A DNA stretch of 64,000 nucleotides from Roseivirga sp. (lineage in GTDB: Bacteria > Bacteroidota > Bacteroidia > Cytophagales > Cyclobacteriaceae): assembly GCA_029262895.1 (NCBI GenBank), contig JAJCYM010000094.1, positions 62,001-126,000 on the forward strand, read 5' to 3'. Position numbers and translations under genes: made by a program. The notes under the pieces were generated by a model. The model made no database searches. It was given only the letters and a program-made list of their open reading frames with translations, and was not told the origin of the DNA. Of the stretch, positions 25,956 through 35,011 are shown one piece after another. The first letter of the stretch is position 1; each line of letters begins with the position of its first letter.

Positions 25956-27731
25956 CTAAGAAGCAGAAAGGGTAGCAGGCTGCAAATCTGAAGGTTTTGC
26001 TTTTCCGGGGGGAAATACCAAATGGAAGATTGAGCCTTCACCTAGCTTACTCTGAACTTTAAGCTTACCTTTGAGAATATCAGTCCTACTGTAAATATTC
26101 TTGAAACCAATGCCTAGTCCCTTTTTATTTAAGTCGAACCCCTTTCCATTGTCTTGAAAGCTCATGGTGCATTGCTTTGAAGCAGTGTTGAGCTCAAAAG
26201 TAATTTCACTGGCCCCTGCATGCTTGATGGTATTGTTGACTAGTTCTTGAACAACCCTAAAAACCTCTCTTTGATCTTCTTTAGAAAGGTCGAATTCAAG
26301 ATGATAAGATCTGTTGATACTGATCTCTGTACTGCTTTCAATCTCTTGGAATAAGTCTTCCAGGGCTTCCTTCAGGCCAAATCGTTCTAGAGATATTGAC
26401 ATCATAGAATGGGCTACCTTTCTAACCTCTGTATTTGCATCAGTCATGATGTTATTAGCTTTGGTAAATGCTTCAGATGTCTCAGAGTTTCCTTCCAACG
26501 AGGCGATCTCAAATTGTCTCTGGGCAGCAGTCAACATCATGCCAAGACTGTCGTGTAAGTCTCTTGCGATACGTTTTCTTTCGTCTTCCTGACTTTTCAA
26601 TACCGCTTGGATATTCTCCAATTTGCGCTTTTGGAGCTTGTTCTGGAACCAGAAATAGATGAATACGAGTATAAGTAGCAAGCCAGTTCCAATAAACACA
26701 AATAGATCTCTCTGAGAATTAGCTGCTAAGACTTTCTTATCACGTACATATTGTTCTTCCAGTTCCTGTAATTCGAGTGTCTTTTTTGCATCAATATGTG
26801 TAGTAGCAGAATCATAGTGAAGAATTTTAAAAGCTAGTGCTTTCTTGAAATCACCGGTCAGCTCATATAATCTGGATGAGAGGTCGTAGTAATTGAGCTT
26901 AAAATCCAACCCTTTAAAACTTTGGAACATCGTGTCTAACTGAGTCATATAAGTTTTAGCTGAATCCAGTCGTCCATTATCTATGAAGTTAGATGCAAGT
27001 ATAAGATAGGTGTTAACCCGAGTGATTTGACTTGACCTTGGGCCTTGAAGTTCCAGACTCAATCTTAACATTTCATTGACAGAGTCTGCGTAATCTCTAT
27101 TATCTGGAAAACTATCTCGCAGTTGGACAAACGCTCGATATGCGCCTTGTACATTGCTCAGTTGAGAAGAATTTCTTTTGAGCCCTCCGTTGATCGAATA
27201 ACTCCGCAGGAAGTACTTTCTGGATAGCTCAAAGGCTTTGTCATAGAAATAATAGGTGCCTAGGAAATGAAGTCCATCTGCTACACCTTGCCGATAGTTG
27301 ATGGTTTCACTTAAGGCTATCATCATTTCTGCGTATTCCTTGAGGTTTTCAAAGAGTCGTTCTAGTTGATAGAGATAAGCTATTCCGCTATAGCAATGTA
27401 TAAGCTCCCTAGACCTTCCAAGCTCATCAAATATTTTAGCTGCCTGCAGATAAGCATCTATAGCCTCCACCCTTCGATTGTCATTCCTTAAAAGAATGCC
27501 CTTAATTTTATGAAATTTACCCACTTCTTCCGATCTGTCCTCGATTGAAATCAAGCGCTCTGCCCGTGAAAAATAATACCATGATGAGTCAAGGTTCGTG
27601 TTGGCTAAAGCTTCGGCTTTGTTGAGAAGATTAACCACATCTCCATGATTGACATTTATGTTTTGACTTTTAAGTATTTGAAAACTAAAACAGGAGAAAA
27701 GATACCACAACAAGAACAGCTTGAGCTTCAT
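25956..27731 (-). CDS. TPR-containing sensor histidine kinase (NarX/HisKA_3 class)
   Basis: 591 residues from the ATG at 27731. The frame is open to 27809, but the signal-like MKLKLFLLWYLFSCFSFQILKSQ begins here and avoids overlap with the preceding gene. A periplasmic TPR-rich region (30-320) is followed by a coiled coil, a TM (about 343-362), the HisKA_3 motif QEDERKRIARDLHDSLGMML with H393, and an HATPase domain (480-575, NNTIKHAG, DNGKGFD, GIGFKNI). Kinases of this class normally signal to LuxR/NarL-type regulators, but none is in this unit. It is flanked on both sides by membrane or exported proteins of unknown type. Confidence 0.9.
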   Translation of the reverse strand: MKLKLFLLWYLFSCFSFQILKSQNINVNHGDVVNLLNKAEALANTNLDSSWYYFSRAERLISIEDRSEEVGKFHKIKGILLRNDNRRVEAIDAYLQAAKIFDELGRSRELIHCYSGIAYLYQLERLFENLKEYAEMMIALSETINYRQGVADGLHFLGTYYFYDKAFELSRKYFLRSYSINGGLKRNSSQLSNVQGAYRAFVQLRDSFPDNRDYADSVNEMLRLSLELQGPRSSQITRVNTYLILASNFIDNGRLDSAKTYMTQLDTMFQSFKGLDFKLNYYDLSSRLYELTGDFKKALAFKILHYDSATTHIDAKKTLELQELEEQYVRDKKVLAANSQRDLFVFIGTGLLLILVFIYFWFQNKLQKRKLENIQAVLKSQEDERKRIARDLHDSLGMMLTAAQRQFEIASLEGNSETSEAFTKANNIMTDANTEVRKVAHSMMSISLERFGLKEALEDLFQEIESSTEISINRSYHLEFDLSKEDQREVFRVVQELVNNTIKHAGASEITFELNTASKQCTMSFQDNGKGFDLNKKGLGIGFKNIYSRTDILKGKLKVQSKLGEGSIFHLVFPPGKAKPSDLQPATLSAS

Positions 27732-27738
27732 GAGTGCT

Positions 27739-28317
27739 TTACTTACTCCCTCCGGGAGGTGGGATGGGGATCTCGCAAATGGGATCAGGGAAAGTGAATT
27801 TGTCACCATGACGTGGCCAGAAAGTTGTATAGTGATCTAGGTCCGGACAACCAAAAGGGGAAAAATCTGGTAAGGGGTTTACACGGTCATACACTGACTT
27901 CAAGTTTTTAAATGTGACTATTATAGTACTATCCTTTTGATAGTAAGTTTTGTCAATTAAAATGGATTCATGATATAGTTTTGGTACGACTGATCTAGAT
28001 TTTAAAATTTCATAGTCAAGAGTGCAGTTTATAGTATCTATGACGTTATAGTGAATAGAATCTATTGCCATTTTCTTTTTATCCCTTGGGACTAGTTTGT
28101 ATCCGGCCTTAACGGGTATAAAAACATGCAACAAGTGATAGTTGTCCTCATCAGGCTCAAAAACATCTATGAAATTGAATGGCATGAAGTATCTCTCTTC
28201 TTCAGGAATGGGGGCGGGAATTGTAGCCCTAGTTCGGCCCCAGAATAAGAAATAGACTAAGCCTAAGACTATGGCAGTGACTAGGACTGTTAGCGCTGTA
28301 TCAATGAAGGCTTTCAT
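27739..28317 (-). CDS. Unrecognised membrane-anchored protein
   Basis: 192 residues, not recognised. One N-terminal TM segment (about 8-26, ALTVLVTAIVLGLVYFLFWG) is followed by a soluble region with mixed strands (YHLLHVFIPVKAGYKLV, STIIVTFKNLK) and a Pro-rich end with single Cys residues (FGCPDLDHY, DPICEIPIPPPGG). It is the first gene of the unit that continues with the TPR kinase 7 bases downstream. A role as partner or sensor for that kinase is a reasonable guess from position only. Confidence 0.65.
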   Translation of the reverse strand: MKAFIDTALTVLVTAIVLGLVYFLFWGRTRATIPAPIPEEERYFMPFNFIDVFEPDEDNYHLLHVFIPVKAGYKLVPRDKKKMAIDSIHYNVIDTINCTLDYEILKSRSVVPKLYHESILIDKTYYQKDSTIIVTFKNLKSVYDRVNPLPDFSPFGCPDLDHYTTFWPRHGDKFTFPDPICEIPIPPPGGSK

Positions 28318-28959
28318 TGTCTTCTAATGTTGATTGTTTGGTTAAGCTATAAATTTTTAGGCTTTAAGAATAATATAAATGAGGTAAATTATATTATATC
28401 AAAAAATGGATGTCTTGATAATATAAGCTCTATTGTATTGCCAATTTGAATCTGGCTGTTCTAGCGCTTTCATTCAAATCTAAAACAGTATGGCCTAATA
28501 TGGAGTTGGATAAATATCGTATTTCCCTGCAGACGAGGACAACGGTGGGGGAGATCAGAAGTTATTTTTTTTGCATTATTCGACCTATCAAATCTTGATC
28601 TGTCTGAATTGCTAAGTTCTTTCTGGTGTAGAAAACTAGATTCTAATTTCCCCCTCGGAGACGTAATCATAATATGCCCCTGATACTTTTCCGAGAACAA
28701 TACTAGGCAATTCAGTCAATGCTCTTAGTAGTGAATGGGTTTTATTCCAAAACTGCATAACGAACACAACTTGAATTCCTGATATGGAATAGCTTCGTTT
28801 CTTGAATCACAATCAGCTTTATTGGTTCGAGAAATATAAAAGGGGGTTATCCGCTATTTGTTTTCATCCAGTCTTGTGAACTGAATCAACTTAGCCAATG
28901 CACTATTCGAATTAGCCGCCTTGGACTCAGAGGTTATACTGTTTCATAGGGTAACAGTA
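28318..28959. other. 642-bp AT-rich stretch without a convincing gene
   Basis: The part nearest the upstream operon is very AT-rich and may hold its promoter. At 28645-28700 there is a decayed fragment resembling the 3' end of the 30570-31154 gene. A hairpin (ATACTGTT / AACAGTAT, 28936-28960) touches the stop codon of the phosphodiesterase gene. Nothing else was recognised. Confidence 0.5.
28645..28700 (-). pseudogene. Possible remnant of a paralogue of the 30570 gene
   Basis: Read on the minus strand, YQGHIMITSPRGK aligns with HRAHIMIMPPKGN, the exact C-terminus of the protein at 30570-31154. The DNA also matches over about 38 bases, including the run TAATCATAAT on the plus strand. After the Gly codons the frame slips, and a stop lies shortly upstream, so only a fragment survives. 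Confidence 0.35.
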
Positions 28960-30423
28960 TCAATTACCACTCCGCATCCCACAAACACAAGCCTTATACT
29001 CTGCTGCAGTTTGGTTGCCGAAGGCACAATAGTAATTAGGCCAATTAGCATCGTCAATCGAACTATTGACTGTGTCTTCCACCACATAGTAATCAATGTA
29101 GTGTTGCTTGGCAGAAGCGTTGGTTTTAAAACTCTCGTAGACGACTTTTAAAGATTGAGGTGTAAGTTCACTCTGGCCATAGGTAGATGAGAAAGTGTAT
29201 TCGTCTACCCAATTTGGAGTTTTAGCTGTCTCGATATTTTCAAAGCCATGGACGGTATAGTCCTTTAGCATTGCAGCTTGCGTGTCATAAGTATATTCCA
29301 GAAAGCCAGGGTTGTTGTAATACACCGGGCTAATAGCAGGGGAGATATGAACAAATGAGTTTGGATTTTTGTCTCCGTTGATCACAATGAAATTATCCAT
29401 GTGGGTATGGCCGCCAAGCTGGGCTGCAATGGTGGTTTGGAAGCTATCTACTAAAGCGAGGAAACGCTCGTTATAGGCTTCTTGATAATAATAGTAGGGA
29501 TCAGTATAGCAGTTGGCCGTATCGGTACTGACATAGCTGCTGAAGGCATTGAGCCCAGGTGGAATATGATACATCAACCAGACCTTTTCCTGATTCTGTT
29601 TAGCTTTTGCTAATTGATTTTTCAACCAGGTAAACTGAGCCTCAGCACTGGCCTTGTTGGCCGCAGGATCAGGCACCTGACCGCAGAAGTTCTGGTTCTT
29701 CATATATTTTTGCGAGAGCATTACTGTATTTAAGGAGATTACCTTATGTTTCTTATTTACAGGACTTTCTGCGATATAATATCCACCTTTCTTGTAAGTT
29801 GTATTAAAGGCTGTCGGATCTATTAATCCTGAGAGATGCTTTTGCCAAATGGGAGCGGAACGCGTAAGAAAAGAACCGGGAGTTTGTACCTCATAGTCTC
29901 CGCAAAAGGAATCGTTGTTACCAAGAGTTGGAAAGAGTGTAGTATTCGGAAAGCTCTCTGCAATTGAGTTGACTATATAGTCCAAGGTTTTAATCACAAA
30001 GTTGTGTAGTGCAGCTGTATCCATGGTATGGGCAAAAGTCTGAAAGTTGCTTTCAAAGCTATGGGCTAGGAAGTCCCCATTGATTGTTATGAAATCCGGA
30101 TTGCTGTTGGCGGATTTCATTTCAGCAAGAGCACTTTTGAAAAGCTTATATCCCGTGTCATAAAAAGCACCTTTCCATCCATAATAGCCATATCCGTCTA
30201 TTTTGGACTTGGCAAACACCGTGTCCCAGGCTGCCGCATCAGTCTTCTCAAGATCAGCAGTTAAAGAAGGGTCATAGAAAGGGTTAAAGTGAATGTCGGA
30301 AATGCTTAAAAAGTTGTTTACAGCGGTCTTCACGTCCTCTTCAGAAGTTGATTTTTGAGAACAAGCTGAAAATGCACAAAGGGCAAGGGCCAATAAGCCA
30401 GATAAAAAATTGAAATTTTTCAT
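28960..30423 (-). CDS. Acid-sphingomyelinase-like metallophosphoesterase lipoprotein
   Basis: 487 residues. The signal peptide ends in LCAFSAC, a lipoprotein-type cleavage site. The calcineurin-like phosphoesterase core has the two-metal motifs in order: SDIHFNPFYDP, INGDFLAHS, LGNNDSFCGDY, MYHIPPG and GGHTHMDNF. The overall plan, with metal site, late GGHTH and a C-terminal tail with Cys residues (YYCAFGNQTAAEYKACVCG), resembles eukaryotic acid-sphingomyelinase-like phosphodiesterases rather than typical bacterial ones. The likely substrate is a phosphodiester or nucleotide outside the inner membrane; the exact one is unknown. Monocistronic. Confidence 0.85.
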   Translation of the reverse strand: MKNFNFLSGLLALALCAFSACSQKSTSEEDVKTAVNNFLSISDIHFNPFYDPSLTADLEKTDAAAWDTVFAKSKIDGYGYYGWKGAFYDTGYKLFKSALAEMKSANSNPDFITINGDFLAHSFESNFQTFAHTMDTAALHNFVIKTLDYIVNSIAESFPNTTLFPTLGNNDSFCGDYEVQTPGSFLTRSAPIWQKHLSGLIDPTAFNTTYKKGGYYIAESPVNKKHKVISLNTVMLSQKYMKNQNFCGQVPDPAANKASAEAQFTWLKNQLAKAKQNQEKVWLMYHIPPGLNAFSSYVSTDTANCYTDPYYYYQEAYNERFLALVDSFQTTIAAQLGGHTHMDNFIVINGDKNPNSFVHISPAISPVYYNNPGFLEYTYDTQAAMLKDYTVHGFENIETAKTPNWVDEYTFSSTYGQSELTPQSLKVVYESFKTNASAKQHYIDYYVVEDTVNSSIDDANWPNYYCAFGNQTAAEYKACVCGMRSGN

Positions 30424-30569
30424 GATAGTATTTCGGTCGATTACCTAAAGGTAAAAAAATAATTGTCTAAATAATTATTAGAAAAATGACAATACTATTT
30501 TTACATGTTAGAAAATGCCTCTAAAGTGTAGGCTTCATAACCAATCGGAATTTGCTGGATATGATGAGA

Positions 30570-31154
30570 TTAATTTCCCTTTGGTGGCATAATCATAATG
30601 TGCGCCCTGTGCATCCCTGGATACATAATCCATGGCTGGCCATCTACCATTGGTTTGGTGGGTAAGCCGGTAGATTCGGCAGTGGATAAAGGCATATAAA
30701 TAACGGATCGATAAGAAACGTTCTCAAGAGTTTTTGTAGTAGGGTTGTATTTAGCGTCTTTGCCGAAAAAGATATGCAGTGTAGATCCGGTGCTCGGCAT
30801 TTTCAATTTTCCTGATTTCGCCTCTTCTTCGCGTTGATCCAAAACCTGTCTGAAATTTTTACCTTCAGCTCTAAGTTCACGCCCTCGAGCCATAAAAGGC
30901 TCAACGTCTTCCTTATAACAAACTACTTCAAAACCGGCTTTTTTGAAGTCATCTGATCGTACGATGTAGCCATTGTTTCCTTTTCGCAGAACTACATAAT
31001 CTCCATTGTCATTCCAGCCATAAACTGTTGCGCCAGCACGAGCTTCTTCAGGAGCGGCCAGAAGGGCCATATTGATTTGATCTTCTTTGCTGTGTTGAGC
31101 AAAAGAGGCTGTAGTAAAAAGCAGAAGCGTCAGGAAGAAGGATAGCGTTTTCAT
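30570..31154 (-). CDS. Exported protein of unknown function
   Basis: 194 residues from the ATG at 31154; the frame runs to 31190 but the signal peptide MKTLSFFLTLLLFTTASFAQ starts here. The mature part has MALLAAPEEARAGATVYGWNDNGDYVVLRKGNNGYIVRSDD, a central charged helix (RELRAEGKNFRQVLDQREEEAKSG) and the ending PWIMYPGMHRAHIMIMPPKGN. I recall a loose family with AAP...GATV...LR.G.NG and a final PH/AH-x-MI motif in several phyla, with no known role. A remnant of its 3' end may lie at 28645-28700. Confidence 0.7.
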   Translation of the reverse strand: MKTLSFFLTLLLFTTASFAQHSKEDQINMALLAAPEEARAGATVYGWNDNGDYVVLRKGNNGYIVRSDDFKKAGFEVVCYKEDVEPFMARGRELRAEGKNFRQVLDQREEEAKSGKLKMPSTGSTLHIFFGKDAKYNPTTKTLENVSYRSVIYMPLSTAESTGLPTKPMVDGQPWIMYPGMHRAHIMIMPPKGN

Positions 31155-31339
31155 GGGTTTTAGTTTAATGAGATGTTGGAATTTAAGCATTAGTACGGGA
31201 TATAGAAAGTTGTGTTCTGCGAATTGATTTTGTTAATCTTTTAAATGGTGTTAAAGCACTGCTAAGCTAATAGATAATATCAAGATGGAATTTAAGATTA
31301 TCTTATATTAGCAAACATATCAACCGATTATTTGAACCT

Positions 31340-33685
31340 ATGCGTTTCTTTAAAATCATTTTCCTTTCTTCCATTCTTCTAGGTTGTGTGACTCAACTAA
31401 AGGCACAGGAATATTCATCGATTGACAAGGCAAGGCTTTTGATGGATGCCAATAGCGATATTCTCAATTACTATATCAAGAACAACGATAAATTTGACAG
31501 CATTGCTATCGCAAAAGGGGTGAGTGTTGCAGGCTCCTTTTCTTATTTCCGTGATATTACACTTGCGGATACATTACTGAATTTGCCTTCTCCATTTGCC
31601 AAGCTAAGCCTGATGCTTCAACCGGCTTATAATGTTCCGGTAAGGGATTTCAATATTAATAATATTGTCAAATTCAAGTTGCTAGAGAATGCATTTCCTC
31701 TGGACACTATTCAATCCTTAACTCCTGCCACAGCACCAGCCAGTCTTATAGTACAATTGGCTCAACCAACTTCAGATTTGGAATCTGCCCAAGTGGTTGG
31801 AGTTCAATCCACACCATCTGGAGGTAACTTTTCGACTAACTTACTACAAGCCACTGCCGATCTTTTATTGGACAGAGGAAGGCAGGAATTAGCCAATAGT
31901 TTTTATGCTGAATTGACCAATAAGCTGGATTCGGTGGTTGCCTTAAACACAATGTTTCCAAACGCAACGCAATTACTTGTTTCACGCGACCCCTACACCC
32001 TGCCAAGTATGGGATCGGCCTGGAAGGGAGCTTTTGAGTTAGACTTACAAGCGTTGCCTCAAAATCTTATTAAGTTTTTAGAAATAGAATTGCCCGATGA
32101 AGAAGATAAATTAGAAGTACTGGGGGCCTTCATAAATATGCTGGAAGACCTGAAGAAGGGAGATAACTTGTATGAGGCAATTAATTCAATGTACAATAGT
32201 CTTTCCGATGATAACTCATTTGCACAACCCGTTCGCTTGGCTTGCTTGCTGAGTCTGGAAATGACTATGAGTAGAACTGTTGGTGACCCCAATACTGGCA
32301 AGGTGTGGGCAACGTTGGATGATTTTAGGGCCATGGGGGCAAACGGTCAGGCTGTATTCTTGGGTTTTTTAGTTAAAAAAATTGAACAAGAGGGCTTCTC
32401 TGTGGATGGGTTGACTTCTGAGAATTTAGGAGCTCTGCTTTCAAAAGTATCTTCACTTTTAAGTGCGCTTAATAAGGGTGAAGCAGCCATTGCTAACCTG
32501 AGTGCTGATGGCTCAAATTTGGTAAATCAATTTGGTTCACTGTCAGATGCCGCCACTGAGATATTTACTGATTTTAAAGCACTTCTTGCTGAGATTAGCA
32601 TAGTAGCCGATACCAATAATAGTGATGGGCCGGGTGAGGATTTGGCTAGCCTGGAAGAAGAATTTGAGAATATAAACGAGATATTCAATGTGATTAAGAG
32701 GGCTCAGCAAGCGGTGGTGGAGCAAGACTATGGCAAGTTACTTCCAATAGCTCTGGAGCTATTCAAGCTGATGGATAATAAGGCTTACACCGATATTGAG
32801 ACCAAATTTACTGAGCTGAGAAAGGAAATAGTGGCGGACCTCCAAGCTTACAACAAGCAAAATAATCTCGATAATCTAATTAACTATTTGGATTCAGCAG
32901 GTAATTTTGAATTCGAAGGCAACCTAGATTTGTTTGCCTATATACAGGGCATCAAGGCCAAGGTCAATCAATTGTTTGATAAGGACAATTCCCGAAAAAC
33001 CATTTCCGAAGTTTATTACATCGTGAGTTCTGAACTGGATAAGTTGAAACTTGACGTGCCAGAGGATTTTATGAGAATTGCGATGTTTGTCATTGATATT
33101 ACGGAGGCAAAAACAGCTGACGAAATTCAGGGCATTCTCGATGCGGCAATTTTGCCAGTAGGGTCATACCGCATGAAGCGACAACCCTATTCGCGGGCAA
33201 TTTTTCTTCAAGGCTTTGCAGGTTTTACCGGTGGGTATGAGTTGCCAGATCACAACAGTGTGAGCCAGACTTACGATGGCCTATTCGGTGGGCTGTTTCT
33301 CCCTGTGGGAATTGAGTATGCTGCTGCCAACAGAAGTTGTGGCGTTTCTGAAACGAGCTGTGGGTACAATGGTATTTTCATTTCCATAATTGATGTCGGT
33401 GCCATTGGAAGTTTTAACCTGAGTTCGAATAGTAGTGACCTGGCTATCCCGTCACTCACCATTCAGAATGTATTGTCTCCAGGGCTCTTTTATACAAATG
33501 GCTTAAGAAATGCACCAATCACTTGGGGTGTAGGTGCGCGATTTGCCCCGGAGCTCAGAGAAATATCGGTTGATCCGGCTGGTGCAATGGCTACATTAAA
33601 TGGCACAGTGTTAAGTTCCGTTCAATTCAATGCCTTTTTAGCAGTGGACATTCCTCTGGCAAGAGTATTTAAGATCAAACGTTAG
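31340..33685 (+). CDS. Large exported protein of unknown function
   Basis: 781 residues, not recognised. The N-terminus MRFFKIIFLSSILLGCVTQLKAQ can be read as a Sec signal (cleavage after KAQ) or as a lipoprotein signal (Cys16). Residues 25-600 are mostly helical and acidic with several Leu-rich stretches; the last 180 (FLQGFAGFTGGYELP, LFLPVGIEYAAANRSC, GIFISIIDVGAIGSFNLSS, VQFNAFLAVDIPLARVFKIKR) look like beta strands of a barrel or beta sandwich. Two Cys (NRSCGVSETSC) are close enough for a disulfide. No close neighbours on the same strand, so it gives no operon hint. Confidence 0.65.
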   Translation: MRFFKIIFLSSILLGCVTQLKAQEYSSIDKARLLMDANSDILNYYIKNNDKFDSIAIAKGVSVAGSFSYFRDITLADTLLNLPSPFAKLSLMLQPAYNVPVRDFNINNIVKFKLLENAFPLDTIQSLTPATAPASLIVQLAQPTSDLESAQVVGVQSTPSGGNFSTNLLQATADLLLDRGRQELANSFYAELTNKLDSVVALNTMFPNATQLLVSRDPYTLPSMGSAWKGAFELDLQALPQNLIKFLEIELPDEEDKLEVLGAFINMLEDLKKGDNLYEAINSMYNSLSDDNSFAQPVRLACLLSLEMTMSRTVGDPNTGKVWATLDDFRAMGANGQAVFLGFLVKKIEQEGFSVDGLTSENLGALLSKVSSLLSALNKGEAAIANLSADGSNLVNQFGSLSDAATEIFTDFKALLAEISIVADTNNSDGPGEDLASLEEEFENINEIFNVIKRAQQAVVEQDYGKLLPIALELFKLMDNKAYTDIETKFTELRKEIVADLQAYNKQNNLDNLINYLDSAGNFEFEGNLDLFAYIQGIKAKVNQLFDKDNSRKTISEVYYIVSSELDKLKLDVPEDFMRIAMFVIDITEAKTADEIQGILDAAILPVGSYRMKRQPYSRAIFLQGFAGFTGGYELPDHNSVSQTYDGLFGGLFLPVGIEYAAANRSCGVSETSCGYNGIFISIIDVGAIGSFNLSSNSSDLAIPSLTIQNVLSPGLFYTNGLRNAPITWGVGARFAPELREISVDPAGAMATLNGTVLSSVQFNAFLAVDIPLARVFKIKR

Positions 33686-33796
33686 TTACTCAATTATTCT
33701 CTGATGACATGCGGTCAACTACTTCCCGAAAAGGACGGTGGCAATGTCTAAACTTTTATTCTTGAGTAAATAATCGCATCCATTTTGCATGGATAG

Positions 33797-33827
33797 TTTG
33801 TCAGTTATAAGAACCCTGCTAAGTTTG
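33797..33827 (+). promoter_or_regulatory. Bacteroidota-type promoter for holA
   Basis: TTTG (33797-33800) and TAAGTTTG (33820-33827), 19 bases apart, fit the Bacteroidota -33 TTTG / -7 TAnnTTTG pattern. The start codon of holA follows at 33878, leaving a leader of about 45 bases. Confidence 0.5.
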
Positions 33828-33877
33828 TAGAACCAAGCAAAATTGAAGCTGAAATTGATTTTTGATTGCGCATTTGA

Positions 33878-34900
33878 ATGAGTGTTCAACCCGAACAAAT
33901 CCTTACTGATTTAAAATCTGGAAAATATGAGCCAATCTATTTCCTGCAGGGTGACGAACCTTATTTCATTGACCAAATCACAGACTTTATAGAGAAAAAT
34001 GCTTTGAGCGAAGCGGAAAAGGGCTTCAATCAAACCATTCTTTATGGAAAAGACGTAGGTATGGCCGATGTCTTGACCCACGCCAGACGATTTCCTATGA
34101 TGGCTGAAAAGCAGGTCGTCATTGTTAAAGAAGCCAAAGACATCCAGGACCTTAATAGGGAAGACGGACAGAAGCTGATGCTGAGCTATTTGGAGGCGCC
34201 TGTGCCCTCAACCATTTTGGTCTTCGCTCACAAACACAAAAACCTGGATGGCAGAAGACCTTTGACTAAGGCCATGAAGGCTAAGTCTGTATTTGTCGAA
34301 TCTAAAAAACTAAGGGACTATGATCTGCCCAAGTGGATCAGTCAATATGTAAAAGGCAAGGGGTACCAAATTAATGACCAAACGGCCTATATGTTGGCTG
34401 AATATATTGGCACCAACCTGGAACGGCTGACGAACGAAATAGGTAAGGTGATGATCAGCCTTAAGCCGGGTGAAGAAATTACCAAAGACATCGTTCATCA
34501 AAATATTGGCATCAGCAAAGAATACAATGTGTTCGAGTTTCAAAAGGTAATCGCCCTGCGCGATGTACTGAAGGCCAATCGAATCGCAAATCATTACGCG
34601 GCCAATTTGAAAGCCAACCCCATCATACCGACTATAGGTTTTTTGTTTTCATATTTCAGCAAACTACTGCTGCTTCATGGAGCCAAAGACAAGTCCGATT
34701 CTGGTTTGACTTCAGCCATGGGAGTGCCACCGTTCGTTTTGAGAGAATATAAACAGGCGGCCGGGAATTACCCCGTGATGAAAGTGATGGAGAATATTGG
34801 TTATTTAAAAAAGGCAGACCTGCAATCCAAAGGTGTGAATGCAGGCTCAATTTCAGAAGGAGATATCCTTCGCGAATTAGTGTTTAACTTGATGCACTGA
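33878..34900 (+). CDS. holA: DNA polymerase III delta subunit
   Basis: 340 residues, a usual length for HolA. The clamp-loader subunit opens the beta clamp during replication. Visible marks are GKYEPIYFLQGDEPYFIDQITDFIE at the start, a degenerate ATPase-like core (MAEKQVVIVKEAKDIQ, LVFAHKHKNLDGR), KGYQINDQTAYMLAEYIGTNLERLTNEIGK and the C-terminal helical domain (FVLREYKQAAGNYPVMKVMENIGYLKKADLQSKG). ATG start and a good promoter candidate upstream. Next gene on the same strand begins 111 bases later. Confidence 0.92.
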   Translation: MSVQPEQILTDLKSGKYEPIYFLQGDEPYFIDQITDFIEKNALSEAEKGFNQTILYGKDVGMADVLTHARRFPMMAEKQVVIVKEAKDIQDLNREDGQKLMLSYLEAPVPSTILVFAHKHKNLDGRRPLTKAMKAKSVFVESKKLRDYDLPKWISQYVKGKGYQINDQTAYMLAEYIGTNLERLTNEIGKVMISLKPGEEITKDIVHQNIGISKEYNVFEFQKVIALRDVLKANRIANHYAANLKANPIIPTIGFLFSYFSKLLLLHGAKDKSDSGLTSAMGVPPFVLREYKQAAGNYPVMKVMENIGYLKKADLQSKGVNAGSISEGDILRELVFNLMH

Positions 34901-35011
34901 TTAAAACACCCGTTAAATGACGGGGACTGGTTATTTTAGTTTTAACTTATCTGCAATAGCAATATTGATTGTGAATTGCAGTTAAATAGGAGAAGTGAAC
35001 GAACAAAATTG

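Noticed and set aside
27731-27809. Upstream extension of the TPR kinase
   Set aside because: It would overlap the previous gene by 71 bases and put a non-signal sequence before a clear signal peptide.
28470-28700. 76-codon minus ORF as a gene
   Set aside because: Only its first part resembles a known neighbour and the rest has no coding look; treated as a remnant instead.
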